Counted from the first letter of the stretch, positions 23,339-37,000 are shown. The stretch: 64,000 nucleotides of DNA from Taudactylus pleione (GCA_031769625.1 JAUIMM010002584.1:62001-126000), one strand, 5' to 3'. Numbers and translations: made by a program. Notes: generated by a model not told the origin, from the letters alone.

Positions 23339-25176
23339 TGTTTTCTCTTAAACGCAACATGGGAGAAAAACCATTTCACATCACATTTGTGGGTCTTGGT
23401 CTTCAACACATCCACTGAAATTTTGAGCTGTCTGTGTTTGCTACAAGAGGAGATATCACAAAGTATGCGCTTTTGTTGTTTTCATTGCTTTCAATGCATT
23501 TTGGCCTAAAACGTGCATTTGCTGTTTTCTCTTAAACGCAACATGGGAGAAAAACCTTTTCACATCATATTTGTGGGTCTTGGTCTTCAACACATCCAGT
23601 GCAATTTTGAGCTGTCTGTGTTTGCTACAAGAGGAGATATCACAAAGTATGGACTTTTGTTATTTCCATTGCTTTCAATTCATTTTGGCCTAAAACTTGC
23701 ATTTGCTGTTTTCTCTTAAAAGCAACATGGGAGAAAAACCATTTCACATCACATTTGTGGGTCTTGGTCTTCAACACATCCAGTGAAATTTTGAGCTGTC
23801 TGTGTTTGCTACAAGAGGAGATATCACAAAATATGCGCTTTTGTTGTATCCATTGCTTTCAATGCATTTTGGCATAAAACGAGCATTTGCTGTTTTCTCT
23901 TAAACGCAACATGGGAGAAAAACCATTTCACATCACATTTGTGGGTCTTGGTCTTCAACACATCCAGTGAAATTTTGAGCTGTCTGTGTTTGCTACAAGA
24001 GGAGATATCACAAAGTATGCACTTTTGTTGTTTTCATTGCTTTCAAAGCATTTTGGCCTAAAACGTGCATTTGCTGTTTTCTCTTAAACGCAACATGGGA
24101 GAAAAACCATTTAACATCACATTTGTGGGTCTTGGTCTTCAACACATCCAGTGAAATTTTGAGCTGTCTGTGTTTGCTACAAGAGGAGATATCACAAAGT
24201 ATGCGCTTTTGTTATTTCCATTGCTTTCAATGCATTTTGGCCTAAAACTTGCATTTGCTGTTTTCTCTTAAACGCAACATGGGAGAAAAACCATTTCACA
24301 TCACATTTGTGGGTCTTGGTCTTCAACACATCCAGTGAAATTTTGAGCTGTCTGTGTTTGCTACAAGAGGAGATAACACAAAGTATGCGCTTTTGTGTTT
24401 TCATTGCTTTCAATGCATTTTGGCCTAAAACGTGCATTTGCTGTTTTCTCTTAAACGCAACATGGGAGAAAAACCATTTCACATCATATTTGTGGGTCTT
24501 GGTCTTCAACACATCCAGTGAAATTTTGAGCTGTCTATGTTTGCTACAAGAGGAGATATCACAAAGTATGCGCTTTTGTTATTTCCATAGCTTTCAATGC
24601 ATTTTGGCCTAAAACGTGCATTTGCTGTTTTCTCTTAAATGCAACATGTGAGAAAAACCATTTCACATCACATTTGTGGGTCTTGGTCTTCAACACATCC
24701 AGTGAAATTTTGAGCTGTCTGTGATTGCTACAAGAGGAGATAACACAAAGTATGCGCTTTTGTGTTTTCATTGCTTTCAATGCATTTTGGCCTAAAACGT
24801 GCATTTGCTGTTTTCTCTTAAACGCAACATGGGAGAAAAACCATTTCACATCACATTTGTGGGTCTTGGTCTTCAACACATCCAGTGAAATTTTGAGCTG
24901 TCTGTGTTTGCTACAAGAGGAGATATCACAAAGTATGCGCTTTTGTTATTTCCATTGCTTTCAATGCATTTTGGCCTAAAACTTGCATTTGCTGTTTTCT
25001 CTTAAAAGCAACATGGGAGAAAAACCATTTCACATCATATTTGTGGGTCTTGGTCTTCAACACATCCAGTGCAATTTTGAGCTGTCTGTGTTTGCTACAA
25101 GAGGAGATATCACAAAGTATGCGCTTTTGTTATTTCCATTGCTTTCAATGCATTTTGGCCTAAAACTTGCATTTGC

Positions 25177-25317
25177 TGTTTTCTCTTAAACGCAACATGG
25201 GAGAAAAACCATTTCACATCACATTTGTGGGTCTTGGTCTTCAACACATCCAGTGAAATTTTGAGCTTTTGAGTTTTCATTGCTTTCAATGCATTTTGGC
25301 CTAAAACGTGCATTTGC
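25177..25317 (+). repeat. Truncated 141-bp monomer, copy 1
   Basis: Monomer positions 91-132 (from tgtctgtg through gcgc) are missing, joining ttttgagc directly to ttttgagttttc. The flanks share a gc dinucleotide, compatible with end joining or replication slippage at minimal microhomology. The EcoRV-position sequence and the central CpG are lost. Confidence 0.9.
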
Positions 25318-25684
25318 TGTTTTCTCTTAAACGCAACATGGGAGAAAAACCATTTCACATCACATTTGTGTGTCTTGGTCTTCAACACATCCAGTGAAAT
25401 TTTGAGCTGTCTGTGTTTGCTACAAGAGGAGATATCACAAAGTATGCGCTTTTGTTATTTCCATTGCTTTCAATGCATTTTGGCCTAAAACGTGCATTTG
25501 CTGTTTTCTCTTAAACGCAACATGGGAGAAAAACCATTTCACATCACATTTGTGGGTCTTGGTCTTCAACACATCCAGTGAAATTTTGAGCTGTCTGTGT
25601 TTGCTACAAGAGGAGATAACACAAAGTATGCGCTTTTGTGTTTTCATTGCTTTCAATGCATTTTGGCCTAAAACGTGCATTTGC

Positions 25685-25825
25685 TGTTTTCTCTTAAACG
25701 CAACATGGGAGAAAAACCATTTCACATCACATTTGTGGGTCTTGGTCTTCAACACATCCAGTGAAATTTTGAGCTTTTGAGTTTTCATTGCTTTCAATGC
25801 ATTTTGGCCTAAAACGTGCATTTGC
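25685..25825 (+). repeat. Truncated 141-bp monomer, copy 2
   Basis: Same 42-base deletion and same gagttttcattg flank as the first truncated monomer, 508 bases further on. Confidence 0.9.
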
Positions 25826-26009
25826 TGTTTTCTCTTAAACGCAACATGGGAGAAAAACCATTTCACATCACATTTGTGTGTCTTGGTCTTCAACACATCC
25901 AGTGAAATTTTGAGCTGTCTGTGTTTGCTACAAGAGGAGATATCACAAAGTATGCGCTTTTGTTATTTCCATTGCTTTCAATGCATTTTGGCCTAAAACT
26001 TGCATTTGC

Positions 26010-26192
26010 TGTTTTCTCTTAAAAGCAACATGGGAGAAAAACCATTTCACATCATATTTGTGGGTCTTGGTCTTCAACACATCCAGTGCAATTTTGAGCT
26101 GTCTGTGTTTGCTACAAGAGGAGATAACACAAAGTATGCGCTTTTGTGTTTTCATTGCTTTCAATGCATTTTGGCCTAAAACGTGCATTTGC
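26010..26192 (+). repeat. Hybrid C/B monomer (183 bp)
   Basis: The 5' half has all three C markers (aaaagcaac, catatttg, gtgcaatttt), while the 3' half has the B markers gataac and tgtgttttc. It occupies the slot that is a pure B monomer in the preceding trimer (25502-25684). A conversion tract or crossover between about 26093 and 26122 would produce it. Confidence 0.8.
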
Positions 26193-26333
26193 TGTTTTCT
26201 CTTAAACGCAACATGGGAGAAAAAACATTTCACATCACATTTGTGGGTCTTGGTCTTCAACACATCCAGTGAAATTTTGAGCTTTTGAGTTTTCATTGCG
26301 TTCAATGCATTTTGGCCTAAAACGTGCATTTGC
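26193..26333 (+). repeat. Truncated 141-bp monomer, copy 3
   Basis: Same 42-base deletion, again 508 bases on. It has two private changes, gagaaaaaacattt near 26215 and ttgcgttc near 26298, so it has diverged slightly since the amplification. Confidence 0.9.
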
Positions 26334-28099
26334 TGTTTTCTCTTAAACGCAACATGGGAGAAAAACCATTTCACATCACATTTGTGTGTCTTGGTCTTCA
26401 ACACATCCAGTGAAATTTTGAGCTGTCTGTGTTTGCTACAAGAGGAGATATCACAAAGTATGCGCTTTTGTTATTTCCATTGCTTTCAATGCATTTTGGC
26501 CTAAAACGTGCATTTGCTGTTTTCTCTTAAACGCAACATGGGAGAAAAACCATTTCACATCACATTTGTGGGTCTTGGTCTTCAACACATCCAGTGAAAT
26601 TTTGAGCTGTCTGTGTTTGCTACAAGAGGAGATATCACAAAATATGCGCTTTTGTTGTATCCATTGCTTTCAATGCATTTTGGCATAAAACGAGCATTTG
26701 CTGTTTTCTCTTAAACGCAACATGGGAGAAAAACCATTTCACATCACATTTGTGGGTCTTGGTCTTCAACACATCCAGTGAAATTTTGAGCTGTCTGTGT
26801 TTGCTACAAGAGGAGATATCACAAAGTATGCGCTTTTGTTATTTCCATTGCTTTCAATGCATTTTGGCCTAAAACTTGCATTTGCTGTTTTCTCTTAAAC
26901 GCAACATGGGAGAAAAACCATTTCACATCACATTTGTGGGTCTTGGTCTTCAACACATCCAGTGAAATTTTGAGCTGTCTGTGTTTGCTACAAGAGGAGA
27001 TAACACAAAGTATGCGCTTTTGTGTTTTCATTGCTTTCAATGCATTTTGGCCTAAAACGTGCATTTGCTGTTTTCTCTTAAACGCAACATGGGAGAAAAA
27101 CCATTTCACATCATATTTGTGGGTCTTGGTCTTCAACACATCCAGTGAAATTTTGAGCTGTCTATGTTTGCTACAAGAGGAGATATCACAAAGTATGCGC
27201 TTTTGTTATTTCCATTGCTTTCAATGCATTTTGGCCTAAAACGTGCATTTGCTGTTTTCTCTTAAATGCAACATGTGAGAAAAACCATTTCACATCACAT
27301 TTGTGGGTCTTGGTCTTCAACACATCCAGTGAAATTTTGAGCTGTCTGTGTTTGCTACAAGAGGAGATAACACAAAGTATGCGCTTTTGTGTTTTCATTG
27401 CTTTCAATGCATTTTGGCCTAAAACGTGCATTTGCTGTTTTCTCTTAAACGCAACATGGGAGAAAAACCATTTCACATCACATTTGTGGGTCTTGGTCTT
27501 CAACACATCCAGTGAAATTTTGAGCTGTCTGTGTTTGCTACAAGAGGAGATATCACAAAGTATGCGCTTTTGTTATTTCCATTGCTTTCAATGCATTTTG
27601 GCCTAAAACTTGCATTTGCTGTTTTCTCTTAAAAGCAACATGGGAGAAAAACCATTTCACATCATATTTGTGGGTCTTGGTCTTCAACACATCCAGTGCA
27701 ATTTTGAGCTGTCTGTGTTTGCTACAAGAGGAGATATCACAATGTATGCGCTTTTGTTATTTCCATTGCTTTCAATGCATTTTGGCCTAAAACTTGCATT
27801 TGCTGTTTTCTCTTAAACGCAACATGGGAGAAAAACCATTTCACATCACATTTGTGGGTCTTGGTCTTCAACACATCCAGTGAAATTTTGAGCTGTCTGT
27901 GTTTGCTACAAGAGGAGATAACACAAAGTATGCGCTTTTGAGTTTTCATTGCTTTCAATGCATTTTGGCCTAAAACGTGCATTTGCTGTTTTCTCTTAAA
28001 CGCAACATGGGAGAAAAACCATTTCACATCACATTTGTGTGTCTTGGTCTTCAACACATCCAGTGAAATTTTGAGCTGTCTGTGTTTGCTACAAGAGGA

Positions 28100-30634
28100 G
28101 ATATCACAAAGTATGCGCTTTTGTTATTTCCATTGCTTTCAATGCATTTTGGCCTAAAACTTGCATTTGCTGTTTTCTCTTAAACGCAACATGGGAGAAA
28201 AACCATTTCACATCACATTTGTGGGTCTTGGTCTTCAACACATCCAGTGAAATTTTGAGCTGTCTGTGTTTGCTACAAGAGGAGATAACACAAAGTATGC
28301 GCTTTTGTGTTTTCATTGCTTTCAATGCATTTTGGCCTAAAACGTGCATTTGCTGTTTTCTCTTAAAAGCAACATGGGAGAAAAACCATTTCACATCATA
28401 TTTGTGGGTCTTGGTCTTCAACACATCCAGTGCAATTTTGAGCTGTCTGTGTTTGCTACAAGAGGAGATATCACAAAGTATGCGCTTTTGTTGTTTTTAT
28501 TGCTTTCAAAGCATTTTGGCCTAAAACGTGCATTTGCTGTTTTCTCTTAAACGCAACATGGGAGAAAAACCATTTCACATCACATTTGTGGGTCTTGGTC
28601 TTCAACACATCCAGTGAAATTTTGAGCTGTCTGTGTTTGCTACAAGAGGAGATATCACAAAGTATGCGCTTTTGTTATTTCCATTGCTTTCAATGCATTT
28701 TGGCCTAAAACTTGCATTTGCTGTTTTCTCTTAAACGCAACATGGGAGAAAAACCATTTCACATCACATTTGTGGGTCTTGGTCTTCAACACATCCAGTG
28801 AAATTTTGAGCTGTCTGTGTTTGCTACAAGAGGAGATAACACAAAGTATGCGCTTTTGTGTTTTCATTGCTTTCAATGCATTTTGGCCTAAAACATGCAT
28901 TTGCTGTTTTCTCTTAAACGCAACATGGGAGAAAAAACATTTCACATCACATTTGTGTGTCTTGGTCTTCAACACATCCAGTGAAATTTTGAGCTGTCTG
29001 TGTTTGCTACAAGAGGAGATATCACAAAGTATGCGCTTTTGTTATTTCCATTGCTTTCAAAGCATTTTGGCCTAAAACGTGCATTTGCTGTTTTCTCTTA
29101 AATGCAACATGGGAGAAAAACCATTTCACATCACATTTGTGGGTTTTGGTCTTCAACACATCCAGTGAAATTTTGAGCTGTCTGTGTTTGCTACAAGAGG
29201 AGATAACACAAAGTATGCGCTTTTGTTGTTTCCATTGCTTTCAATGCATTTTGGCCTAAAACGTGCATTTGCTGTTTTCTCTTAAACGCAACATGGGAGA
29301 AAAACCATTTCACATCACATTTGTGGGTCTTGGTCTTCAACACATCCAGTGAAATTTTGAGCTGTCTGTGTTTGCTACAAGAGGAGATATCACAAAGTAT
29401 GCGCTTTTGTTATTTCCATTGCTTTCAATGCATTTTGGCCTAAAACTTGCATTTGCTGTTTTCTCTTAAACGCAACATGGGAGAAAAACCATTTCACATC
29501 ACATTTGTGGGTCTTGGTCTTCAACACATCCAGTGAAATTTTGAGCTGTCTGTGTTTGCTACAAGAGGAGATATCACAAAGTATGCGCTTTTGTTATTTC
29601 CATTGCTTTCAATGCATTTTGGCCTAAAACTTGCATTTGCTGTTTTCTCTTAAAAGCAACATGGGAGAAAAACCATTTCACATCATATTTGTGGGTCTTG
29701 GTCTTCAACACATCCAGTGCAATTTTGAGCTGTCTGTGTTTGCTACAAGAGGAGATATCACAAAGTATGCGCTTTTGTTATTTCCATTGCTTTCAATGCA
29801 TTTTGGCCTAAAACTTGCATTTGCTGTTTTCTCTTAAACGCAACATGGGAGAAAAACCATTTCACATCACATTTGTGGGTCTTGGTCTTCAACACATCCA
29901 GTGAAATTTTGAGCTGTCTGTGTTTGCTACAAGAGGAGATAACACAAAGTATGCGCTTTTGAGTTTTCATTGCTTTCAATGCATTTTGGCCTAAAACGTG
30001 CATTTGCTGTTTTCTCTTAAACGCAACATGGGAGAAAAACCATTTCACATCACATTTGTGTGTCTTGGTCTTCAACACATCCAGTGAAATTTTGAGCTGT
30101 CTGTGTTTGCTACAAGAGGAGATATCACAAAGTATGCGCTTTTGTTATTTCCATTGCTTTCAATGCATTTTGGCCTAAAACTTGCATTTGCTGTTTTCTC
30201 TTAAACGCAACATGGGAGAAAAACCATTTCACATCACATTTGTGGGTCTTGGTCTTCAACACATCCAGTGAAATTTTGAGCTGTCTGTGTTTGCTACAAG
30301 AGGAGATAACACAAAGTATGCGCTTTTGTGTTTTCATTGCTTTCAATGCATTTTGGCCTAAAACGTGCATTTGCTGTTTTCTCTTAAACGCAACATGGGA
30401 GAAAAACCATTTCACATCACATTTGTGGGTCTTGGTCTTCAACACATCCAGTGAAATTTTGAGCTGTCTGTGTTTGCTACAAGAGGAGATATCACAAAGT
30501 ATGCGCTTTTGTTATTTCCATTGCTTTCAATGCATTTTGGCCTAAAACTTGCATTTGCTGTTTTCTCTTAAAAGCAACATGGGAGAAAAACCATTTCACA
30601 TCATATTTGTGGGTCTTGGTCTTCAACACATCCA
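28100..30634 (+). repeat. Mosaic A/B/C/D satellite
   Basis: About 14 monomers with dimer and trimer phasing. A C-type start joined to ttgtttttattg and caaagcat lies at about 28342-28525 (hybrid), and D-like ggttttgg copies lie near 29150. The stretch from about 29.7 kb recurs 5513 bases later (29758 to 35271; 30125 to 35638), and the shift becomes 5880 after about 30.2 kb because two monomers were added in the second location. Nothing other than satellite is seen. Confidence 0.75.
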
Positions 30635-31790
30635 GTGCAATTTTGAGCTGTCTGTGTTTGCTACAAGAGGAGATATCACAAAGTATGCGCTTTTGTTGTT
30701 TTCATTGCTTTCAAAGCATTTTGGCCTAAAACGTGCATTTGCTGTTTTCTCTTAAACGCAACATGGGAGAAAAACCATTTCACATCACATTTGTGGGTCT
30801 TGGTCTTCAACACATCCAGTGAAATTTTGAGCTGTCTGTGTTTGCTACAAGAGGAGATATCACAAAGTATGCGCTTTTATTATTTCCATTGCTTTCAATG
30901 CATTTTGGCCTAAAACTTGCATTTGCTGTTTTCTCTTAAATGCAACATGGGAGAAAAACCATTTCACATCACATTTGTGGGTCTTGGTCTTCAACACATC
31001 CAGTGAAATTTTGAGCTGTCTGTGTTTGCTACAAGAGGAGATAACACAAAGTATGCGCTTTTGTGTTTTCATTGCTTTCAATGCATTTTGGCCTAAAACG
31101 TGCATTTGCTGTTTTCTCTTAAACGCAACATGGGAGAAAAACCATTTCACATCACATTTGTGTGTCTTGGTCTTCAACACATCCAGTGAAATTTTGAGCT
31201 GTCTGTGTTTGCTACAAGAGGAGATATCACAAAGTATGCGCTTTTGTTGTTTTCATTGCTTTCAAAGCATTTTGGCCTAAAACGTGCATTTGCTGTTTTC
31301 TCTTAAACGCAACATGGGAGAAAAACCATTTCACATCACATTTGTGGGTCTTGGTCTTCAACACATCCAGTGAAATTTTGAGCTGTCTGTGTTTGCTACA
31401 AGAGGAGATATCACAAAGTATGCGCTTTTATTATTTCCATTGCTTTCAATGCATTTTGGCCTAAAACTTGCATTTGCTGTTTTCTCTTAAATGCAACATG
31501 GGAGAAAAACCATTTCACATCACATTTGTGGGTCTTGGTCTTCAACACATCCAGTGAAATTTTGAGCTGTCTGTGTTTGCTACAAGAGGAGATAACACAA
31601 AGTATGCGCTTTTGTGTTTTCATTGCTTTCAATGCATTTTGGCCTAAAACGTGCATTTGCTGTTTTCTCTTAAACGCAACATGGGAGAAAAACCATTTCA
31701 CATCACATTTGTGTGTCTTGGTCTTCAACACATCCAGTGAAATTTTGAGCTGTCTGTGTTTGCTACAAGAGGAGATATCACAAAGTATGC
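30635..31790 (+). repeat. 3-monomer (551 bp) tandem duplication
   Basis: The private variant gcttttattatttcc occurs near 30874 and 31425, exactly 551 bases apart. The following aaatgcaac B monomer and the gtgtgtcttgg monomer are repeated in the same order. The copies run from about 30635 to 31185 and from 31186 to about 31790, where ttatttcc and caatgcat replace ttgttttc and caaagcat. Confidence 0.82.
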
Positions 31791-32779
31791 GCTTTTGTTA
31801 TTTCCATTGCTTTCAATGCATTTTGGCCTAAAACGTGCATTTGCTGTTTTCTCTTAAATGCAACATGGGAGAAAAACCATTTCACATCACATTTGTGAGT
31901 TTTGGTCTTCAACACATCCAGTGAAATTTTGAGCTGTCTGTGTTTGCTACAAGAGGAGATATCACAAAGTATGCGCTTTTGTTGTTTCCATTGCTTTCAA
32001 TGCATTTTGGCCTAAAACTTGCATTTGCTGTTTTCTCTTAAAAGCAACATGGGAGAAAAACCATTTCACATCATATTTGTGGGTCTTGGTCTTCAACACA
32101 TCCAGTGCAATTTTGAGCTGTCTGTGTTTGCTACAAGAGGAGATATCACAAAGTATGCGCTTTTGTTATTTCCATTGCTTTCAATGCATTTTGGCCTAAA
32201 ACGTGCATTTGCTGTTTTCTCTTAAATGCAACATGGGAGAAAAACCATTTCACATCACATTTGTGGGTTTTGGTCTTCAACACATCCAGTGAAATTTTGA
32301 GCTGTCTGTGTTTGCTACAAGAGGAGATAACACAAAGTATGCGCTTTTGTTGTTTCCATTGCTTTCAATGCATTTTGGCCTAAAACGTGCATTTGCTGTT
32401 TTCTCTTAAACGCAACATGGGAGAAAAACCATTTCACATCACATTTGTGGGTCTTGGTCTTCAACACATCCAGTGAAATTTTGAGCTGTCTGTGTTTGCT
32501 ACAAGAGGAGATATCACAAAGTATGCGCTTTTGTTATTTCCATTGCTTTCAATGCATTTTGGCCTAAAACTTGCATTTGCTGTTTTCTCTTAAACGCAAC
32601 ATGGGAGAAAAACCATTTCACATCACATTTGTGGGTCTTGGTCTTCAACACATCCAGTGAAATTTTGAGCTGTCTGTGTTTGCTACAAGAGGAGATATCA
32701 CAAAGTATGCGCTTTTGTTATTTCCATTGCTTTCAATGCATTTTGGCCTAAAACTTGCATTTGCTGTTTTCTCTTAAAC

Positions 32780-34060
32780 GCAACATGGGAGAAAAACCAT
32801 TTCACATCACATTTGTGGGTCTTGGTCTTCAACACATCCAGTGAAATTTTGAGCTGTCTGTGTTTGCTACAAGAGGAGATATCACAAAGTATGCGCTTTT
32901 GTTATATCCATTGCTTTCAATGCATTTTGGCCTAAAACTTGCATTTGCTGTTTTCTCTTAAATGCAACATGGGAGAAAAACCATTTCACATCACATTTGT
33001 GGGTTTTGGTCTTCAACACATCCAGTGAAATTTTGAGCTGTCTGTGTTTGCCTCAAGAGGAGATAACACAAAGTATGCGCTTTTGTTGTTTCCATTGCTT
33101 TCAAAGAATTTTGGCCTAAAACGTGCATTTGCTGTTTTCTCTTAAACGCAACATGGGAGAAAAACCATTTCACATCACATTTATGGGTCTTGGTCTTCAA
33201 CACATCCAGTGAAATTTTGAGCTGTCTGTGTTTGCTACAAGAGGAGATAACACAAAGTATGCGCTTTTGTGTTTTCATTGCTTTCAATGCATTTTGGCCT
33301 AAAACGTGCATTTGCTGTTTTCTCTTAAACGCAACATGGGAGAAAAACCATTTCACATCATATTTGTGGGTCTTGGTCTTCAACACATCCAGTGAAATTT
33401 TGAGCTGTCTGTGTTTGCTACAAGAGGAGATATCACAAAGTATGCGCTTTTGTTATTTCCATTGCTTTCAATGCATTTTGGCCTAAAACGTGCATTTGCT
33501 GTTTTCTCTTAAACGCAACATGGGAGAAAAACCATTTCACATCACATTTGTGGGTCTTGGTCTTCAACACATCCAGTGAAATTTTGAGCTGTCTGTGTTT
33601 GCTACAAGAGGAGATAACACAAAGTATGCGCTTTTGTGTTTTCATTGCTTTCAATGCATTTTGGCCTAAAACGTGCATTTGCTGTTTTCTCTTAAACGCA
33701 ACATGGGAGAAAAACCATTTCACATCACATTTGTGGGTCTTGGTCTTCAACACATCCAGTGAAATTTTGAGCTGTCTGTGTTTGCTACAAGAGGAGATAT
33801 CACAAAGTATGCGCTTTTGTTATTTCCATTGCTTTCAATGCATTTTGGCCTAAAACTTGCATTTGCTGTTTTCTCTTAAAAGCAACATGGGAGAAAAACC
33901 ATTTCACATCATATTTGTGGGTCTTGGTCTTCAACACATCCAGTGCAATTTTGAGCTGTCTGTGTTTGCTACAAGAGGAGATATCACAAAGTATGCGCTT
34001 TTGTTATTTCCATTGCTTTCAATGCATTTTGGCCTAAAACGTGCATTTGCTGTTTTCTCT
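32780..34060 (+). repeat. Segment repeated at +4594 bp (25 monomers), left copy
   Basis: The rare ttatatccattg variant near 32904 recurs near 37498, and the D, B, A, B, A, C order that follows is matched at +4594 through about 34060. The left copy has private changes: caaagaatttt near 33105 and cacatttatggg near 33180. Confidence 0.75.
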
Positions 34061-37000
34061 TAAATGCAACATGGGAGAAAAACCATTTCACATCACATTT
34101 GTGGGTTTTGGTCTTCAACACATCCAGTGAAATTTTGAGCTGTCTGTGTTTGCTACAAGAGGAGATAACACAAAGTATGCGCTTTTGTTGTTTCCATTGC
34201 TTTCAATGCATTTTGGCCTAAAACGTGCATTTGCTGTTTTCTCTTAAACGCAACATGGGAGAAAAACCATTTCACATCACATTTGTGGGTCTTGGTCTTC
34301 AACACATCCAGTGAAATTTTGAGCTGTCTGTGTTTGCTACAAGAGGAGATATCACAAAGTATGCGCTTTTGTTATTTCCATTGCTTTCAATGCATTTTGG
34401 CCTAAAACTTGCATTTGCTGTTTTCTCTTAAACGCAACATGGGAGAAAAACCATTTCACATCACATTTGTGGGTCTTGGTCTTCAACACATCCAGTGAAA
34501 TTTTGAGCTGTCTGTGTTTGCTACAAGAGGAGATATCACAAAGTATGCACTTTTGTTGTTTTCATTGCTTTCAAAGCATTTTGGCCTAAAACGTGCATTT
34601 GCTGTTTTCTCTTAAACGCAACATGGGAGAAAAACCATTTCACATCATATTTGTGGGTCTTGGTCTTCAACACATCCAGTGAAATTTTGAGCTGTCTATG
34701 TTTGCTACAAGAGGAGATATCACAAAGTATGCGCTTTTGTTATTTCCATTGCTTTCAATGCATTTTGGCCTAAAACGTGCATTTGCTGTTTTCTCTTAAA
34801 CGCAACATGGGAGAAAAACCATTTCACATCACATTTGTGGGTCTTGGTCTTCAACACATCCAGTGAAATTTTGAGCTGTCTGTGTTTGCTACAAGAGGAG
34901 ATAACACAAAGTATGCGCTTTTGTGTTTTCATTGCTTTCAATGCATTTTGGCCTAAAACGTGCATTTGCTGTTTTCTCTTAAACGCAACATGGGAGAAAA
35001 ACCATTTCACATCACATTTGTGGGTCTTGGTCTTCAACACATCCAGTGAAATTTTGAGCTGTCTGTGTTTGCTACAAGAGGAGATATCACAAAGTATGCG
35101 CTTTTGTTATTTCCATTGCTTTAAATGCATTTTGGCCTAAAACTTGCATTTGCTGTTTTCTCTTAAAAGCAACATGGGAGAAAAACCATTTCACATCATA
35201 TTTGTGGGTCTTGGTCTTCAACACATCCAGTGCAATTTTGAGCTGTCTGTGTTTGCTACAAGAGGAGATATCACAAAGTATGCGCTTTTGTTATTTCCAT
35301 TGCTTTCAATGCATTTTGGCCTAAAACTTGCATTTGCTGTTTTCTCTTAAACGCAACATGGGAGAAAAACCATTTCACATCACATTTGTGGGTCTTGGTC
35401 TTCAACACATCCAGTGAAATTTTGAGCTGTCTGTGTTTGCTACAAGAGGAGATAACACAAAGTATGCGCTTTTGAGTTTTCATTGCTTTCAATGCATTTT
35501 GGCCTAAAACGTGCATTTGCTGTTTTCTCTTAAACGCAACATGGGAGAAAAACCATTTCACATCACATTTGTGTGTCTTGGTCTTCAACACATCCAGTGA
35601 AATTTTGAGCTGTCTGTGTTTGCTACAAGAGGAGATATCACAAAGTATGCGCTTTTGTTATTTCCATTGCTTTCAATGCATTTTGGCCTAAAACTTGCAT
35701 TTGCTGTTTTCTCTTAAACGCAACATGGGAGAAAAACCATTTCACATCACATTTGTGGGTCTTGGTCTTCAACACATCCAGTGAAATTTTGAGCTGTCTG
35801 TGTTTGCTACAAGAGGAGATAACACAAAGTATGCGCTTTTGTGTTTTCATTGCTTTCAATGCATTTTGGCCTAAAATGTGCATTTGCTGTTTTCTCTTAA
35901 ACGCAACATGGGAGAAAAACCATTTCACATCATATTTGTGGGTCTTGGTCTTCAACACATCCAGTGAAATTTTGAGCTGTCTGTGTTTGCTACAAGAGGA
36001 GATATCACAAAGTATGCGCTTTTGTTATTTCCATTGCTTTCAATGCATTTTGGCCTAAAACTTGCATTTGCTGATTTCTCTTAAACGCAACATGGGAGAA
36101 AAACCATTTCACATCACATTTGTGGGTCTTGGTCTTCAACACATCCAGTGAAATTTTGAGCTGTCTGTGTTTGCTACAAGAGGAGATAACACAAAGTATG
36201 CGCTTTTGTGTTTTCATTGCTTTCAATGCATTTTGGCCTAAAACGTGCATTTGCTGTTTTCTCTTAAACGCAACATGGGAGAAAAACCATTTCACATCAC
36301 ATTTGTGGGTCTTGGTCTTCAACACATCCAGTGAAATTTTGAGCTGTCTGTGTTTGCTACAAGAGGAGATATCACAAAGTATGCGCTTTTGTTATTTCCA
36401 TTGCTTTCAATGCATTTTGGCCTAAAACTTGCATTTGCTGTTTTCTCTTAAAAGCAACATGGGAGAAAAACCATTTCACATCATATTTGTGGGTCTTGGT
36501 CTTCAACACATCCAGTGCAATTTTGAGCTGTCTGTGTTTGCTACAAGAGGAGATATCACAAAGTATGCGCTTTTGTTGTTTTCATTGCTTTCAAAGCATT
36601 TTGGCCTAAAACGTGCATTTGCTGTTTTCTCTTAAACGCAACATGGGAGAAAAACCATTTCACATCACATTTGTGGGTCTTGGTCTTCAACACATCCAGT
36701 GAAATTTTGAGCTGTCTGTGTTTGCTACAAGAGGAGATATCACAAAGTATGCGCTTTTGTTATTTCCATTGCTTTCAATGCATTTTGGCCTAAAACTTGC
36801 ATTTGCTGTTTTCTCTTAAATGCAACATGGGAGAAAAAACCATTTCACATCACATTTGTGGGTCTTGGTCTTCAACACATCCAGTGAAATTTTGAGCTGT
36901 CTGTGTTTGCTACAAGAGGAGATAACACAAAGTATGCGCTTTTGTGTTTTCATTGCTTTCAATGCATTTTGGCCTAAAACGTGCATTTGCTGTTTTCTCT

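Larger units (their letters stand above)
22411..24195 (+). repeat. 5-monomer (920 bp) tandem duplication
   Basis: The order ordinary-E-F-G-F/ordinary is present twice with a shift of 920 bases. Shared private variants are caattcattttgg at about 22757 and 23677 and aaaatatgcgc near 22908 and 23828. The internal junction lies in the hybrid monomer at 23155-23338, whose 5' part is F-type (tgtatcc, ggcataaaacg) and whose end is ordinary (tgcatttgctg). The second copy ends near 24195, where ttatttcc replaces tgtatcc. Confidence 0.82.
25177..26333 (+). repeat. 508-bp trimer repeat with truncated monomers
   Basis: Three successive truncated monomers start at 25177, 25685 and 26193, exactly 508 bases apart, separated by one 184-base and one 183-base monomer (141+184+183). 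The deletion points (25266/25267, 25774/25775, 26282/26283) are identical, so the truncation arose once and was then amplified as a trimer. The second trimer's third monomer (26010-26192) is a C/B hybrid, showing exchange during or after amplification. Because 42 bases is 14 codons, the deletion preserves frame and yields the longest open frames in the window; these are not considered genes. Confidence 0.88.
24111..28100 (+). repeat. 15-monomer block in two tandem copies (shift 2627 bp)
   Basis: Shared rare variants at +2627 include ctgtctatg at 24534 and 27161, and the pair aaatgcaac with atgtgag at 24646 and 27273. The shift equals 15 monomers minus three 42-base deletions, all in the first copy. 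The F monomer near 23830 matches the one near 26640 at +2810, so a G monomer is absent from the second copy. The first copy has private changes: ccatagctttc near 24588 and gtgattgctac near 24723. Boundaries are approximate. Confidence 0.75.

Noticed and set aside
25435..26404. Two 153-residue minus-strand frames as a possible repeat protein
   Set aside because: Their extra length comes only from the 42-base (14-codon) in-frame deletion in truncated satellite monomers. Nothing supports expression.
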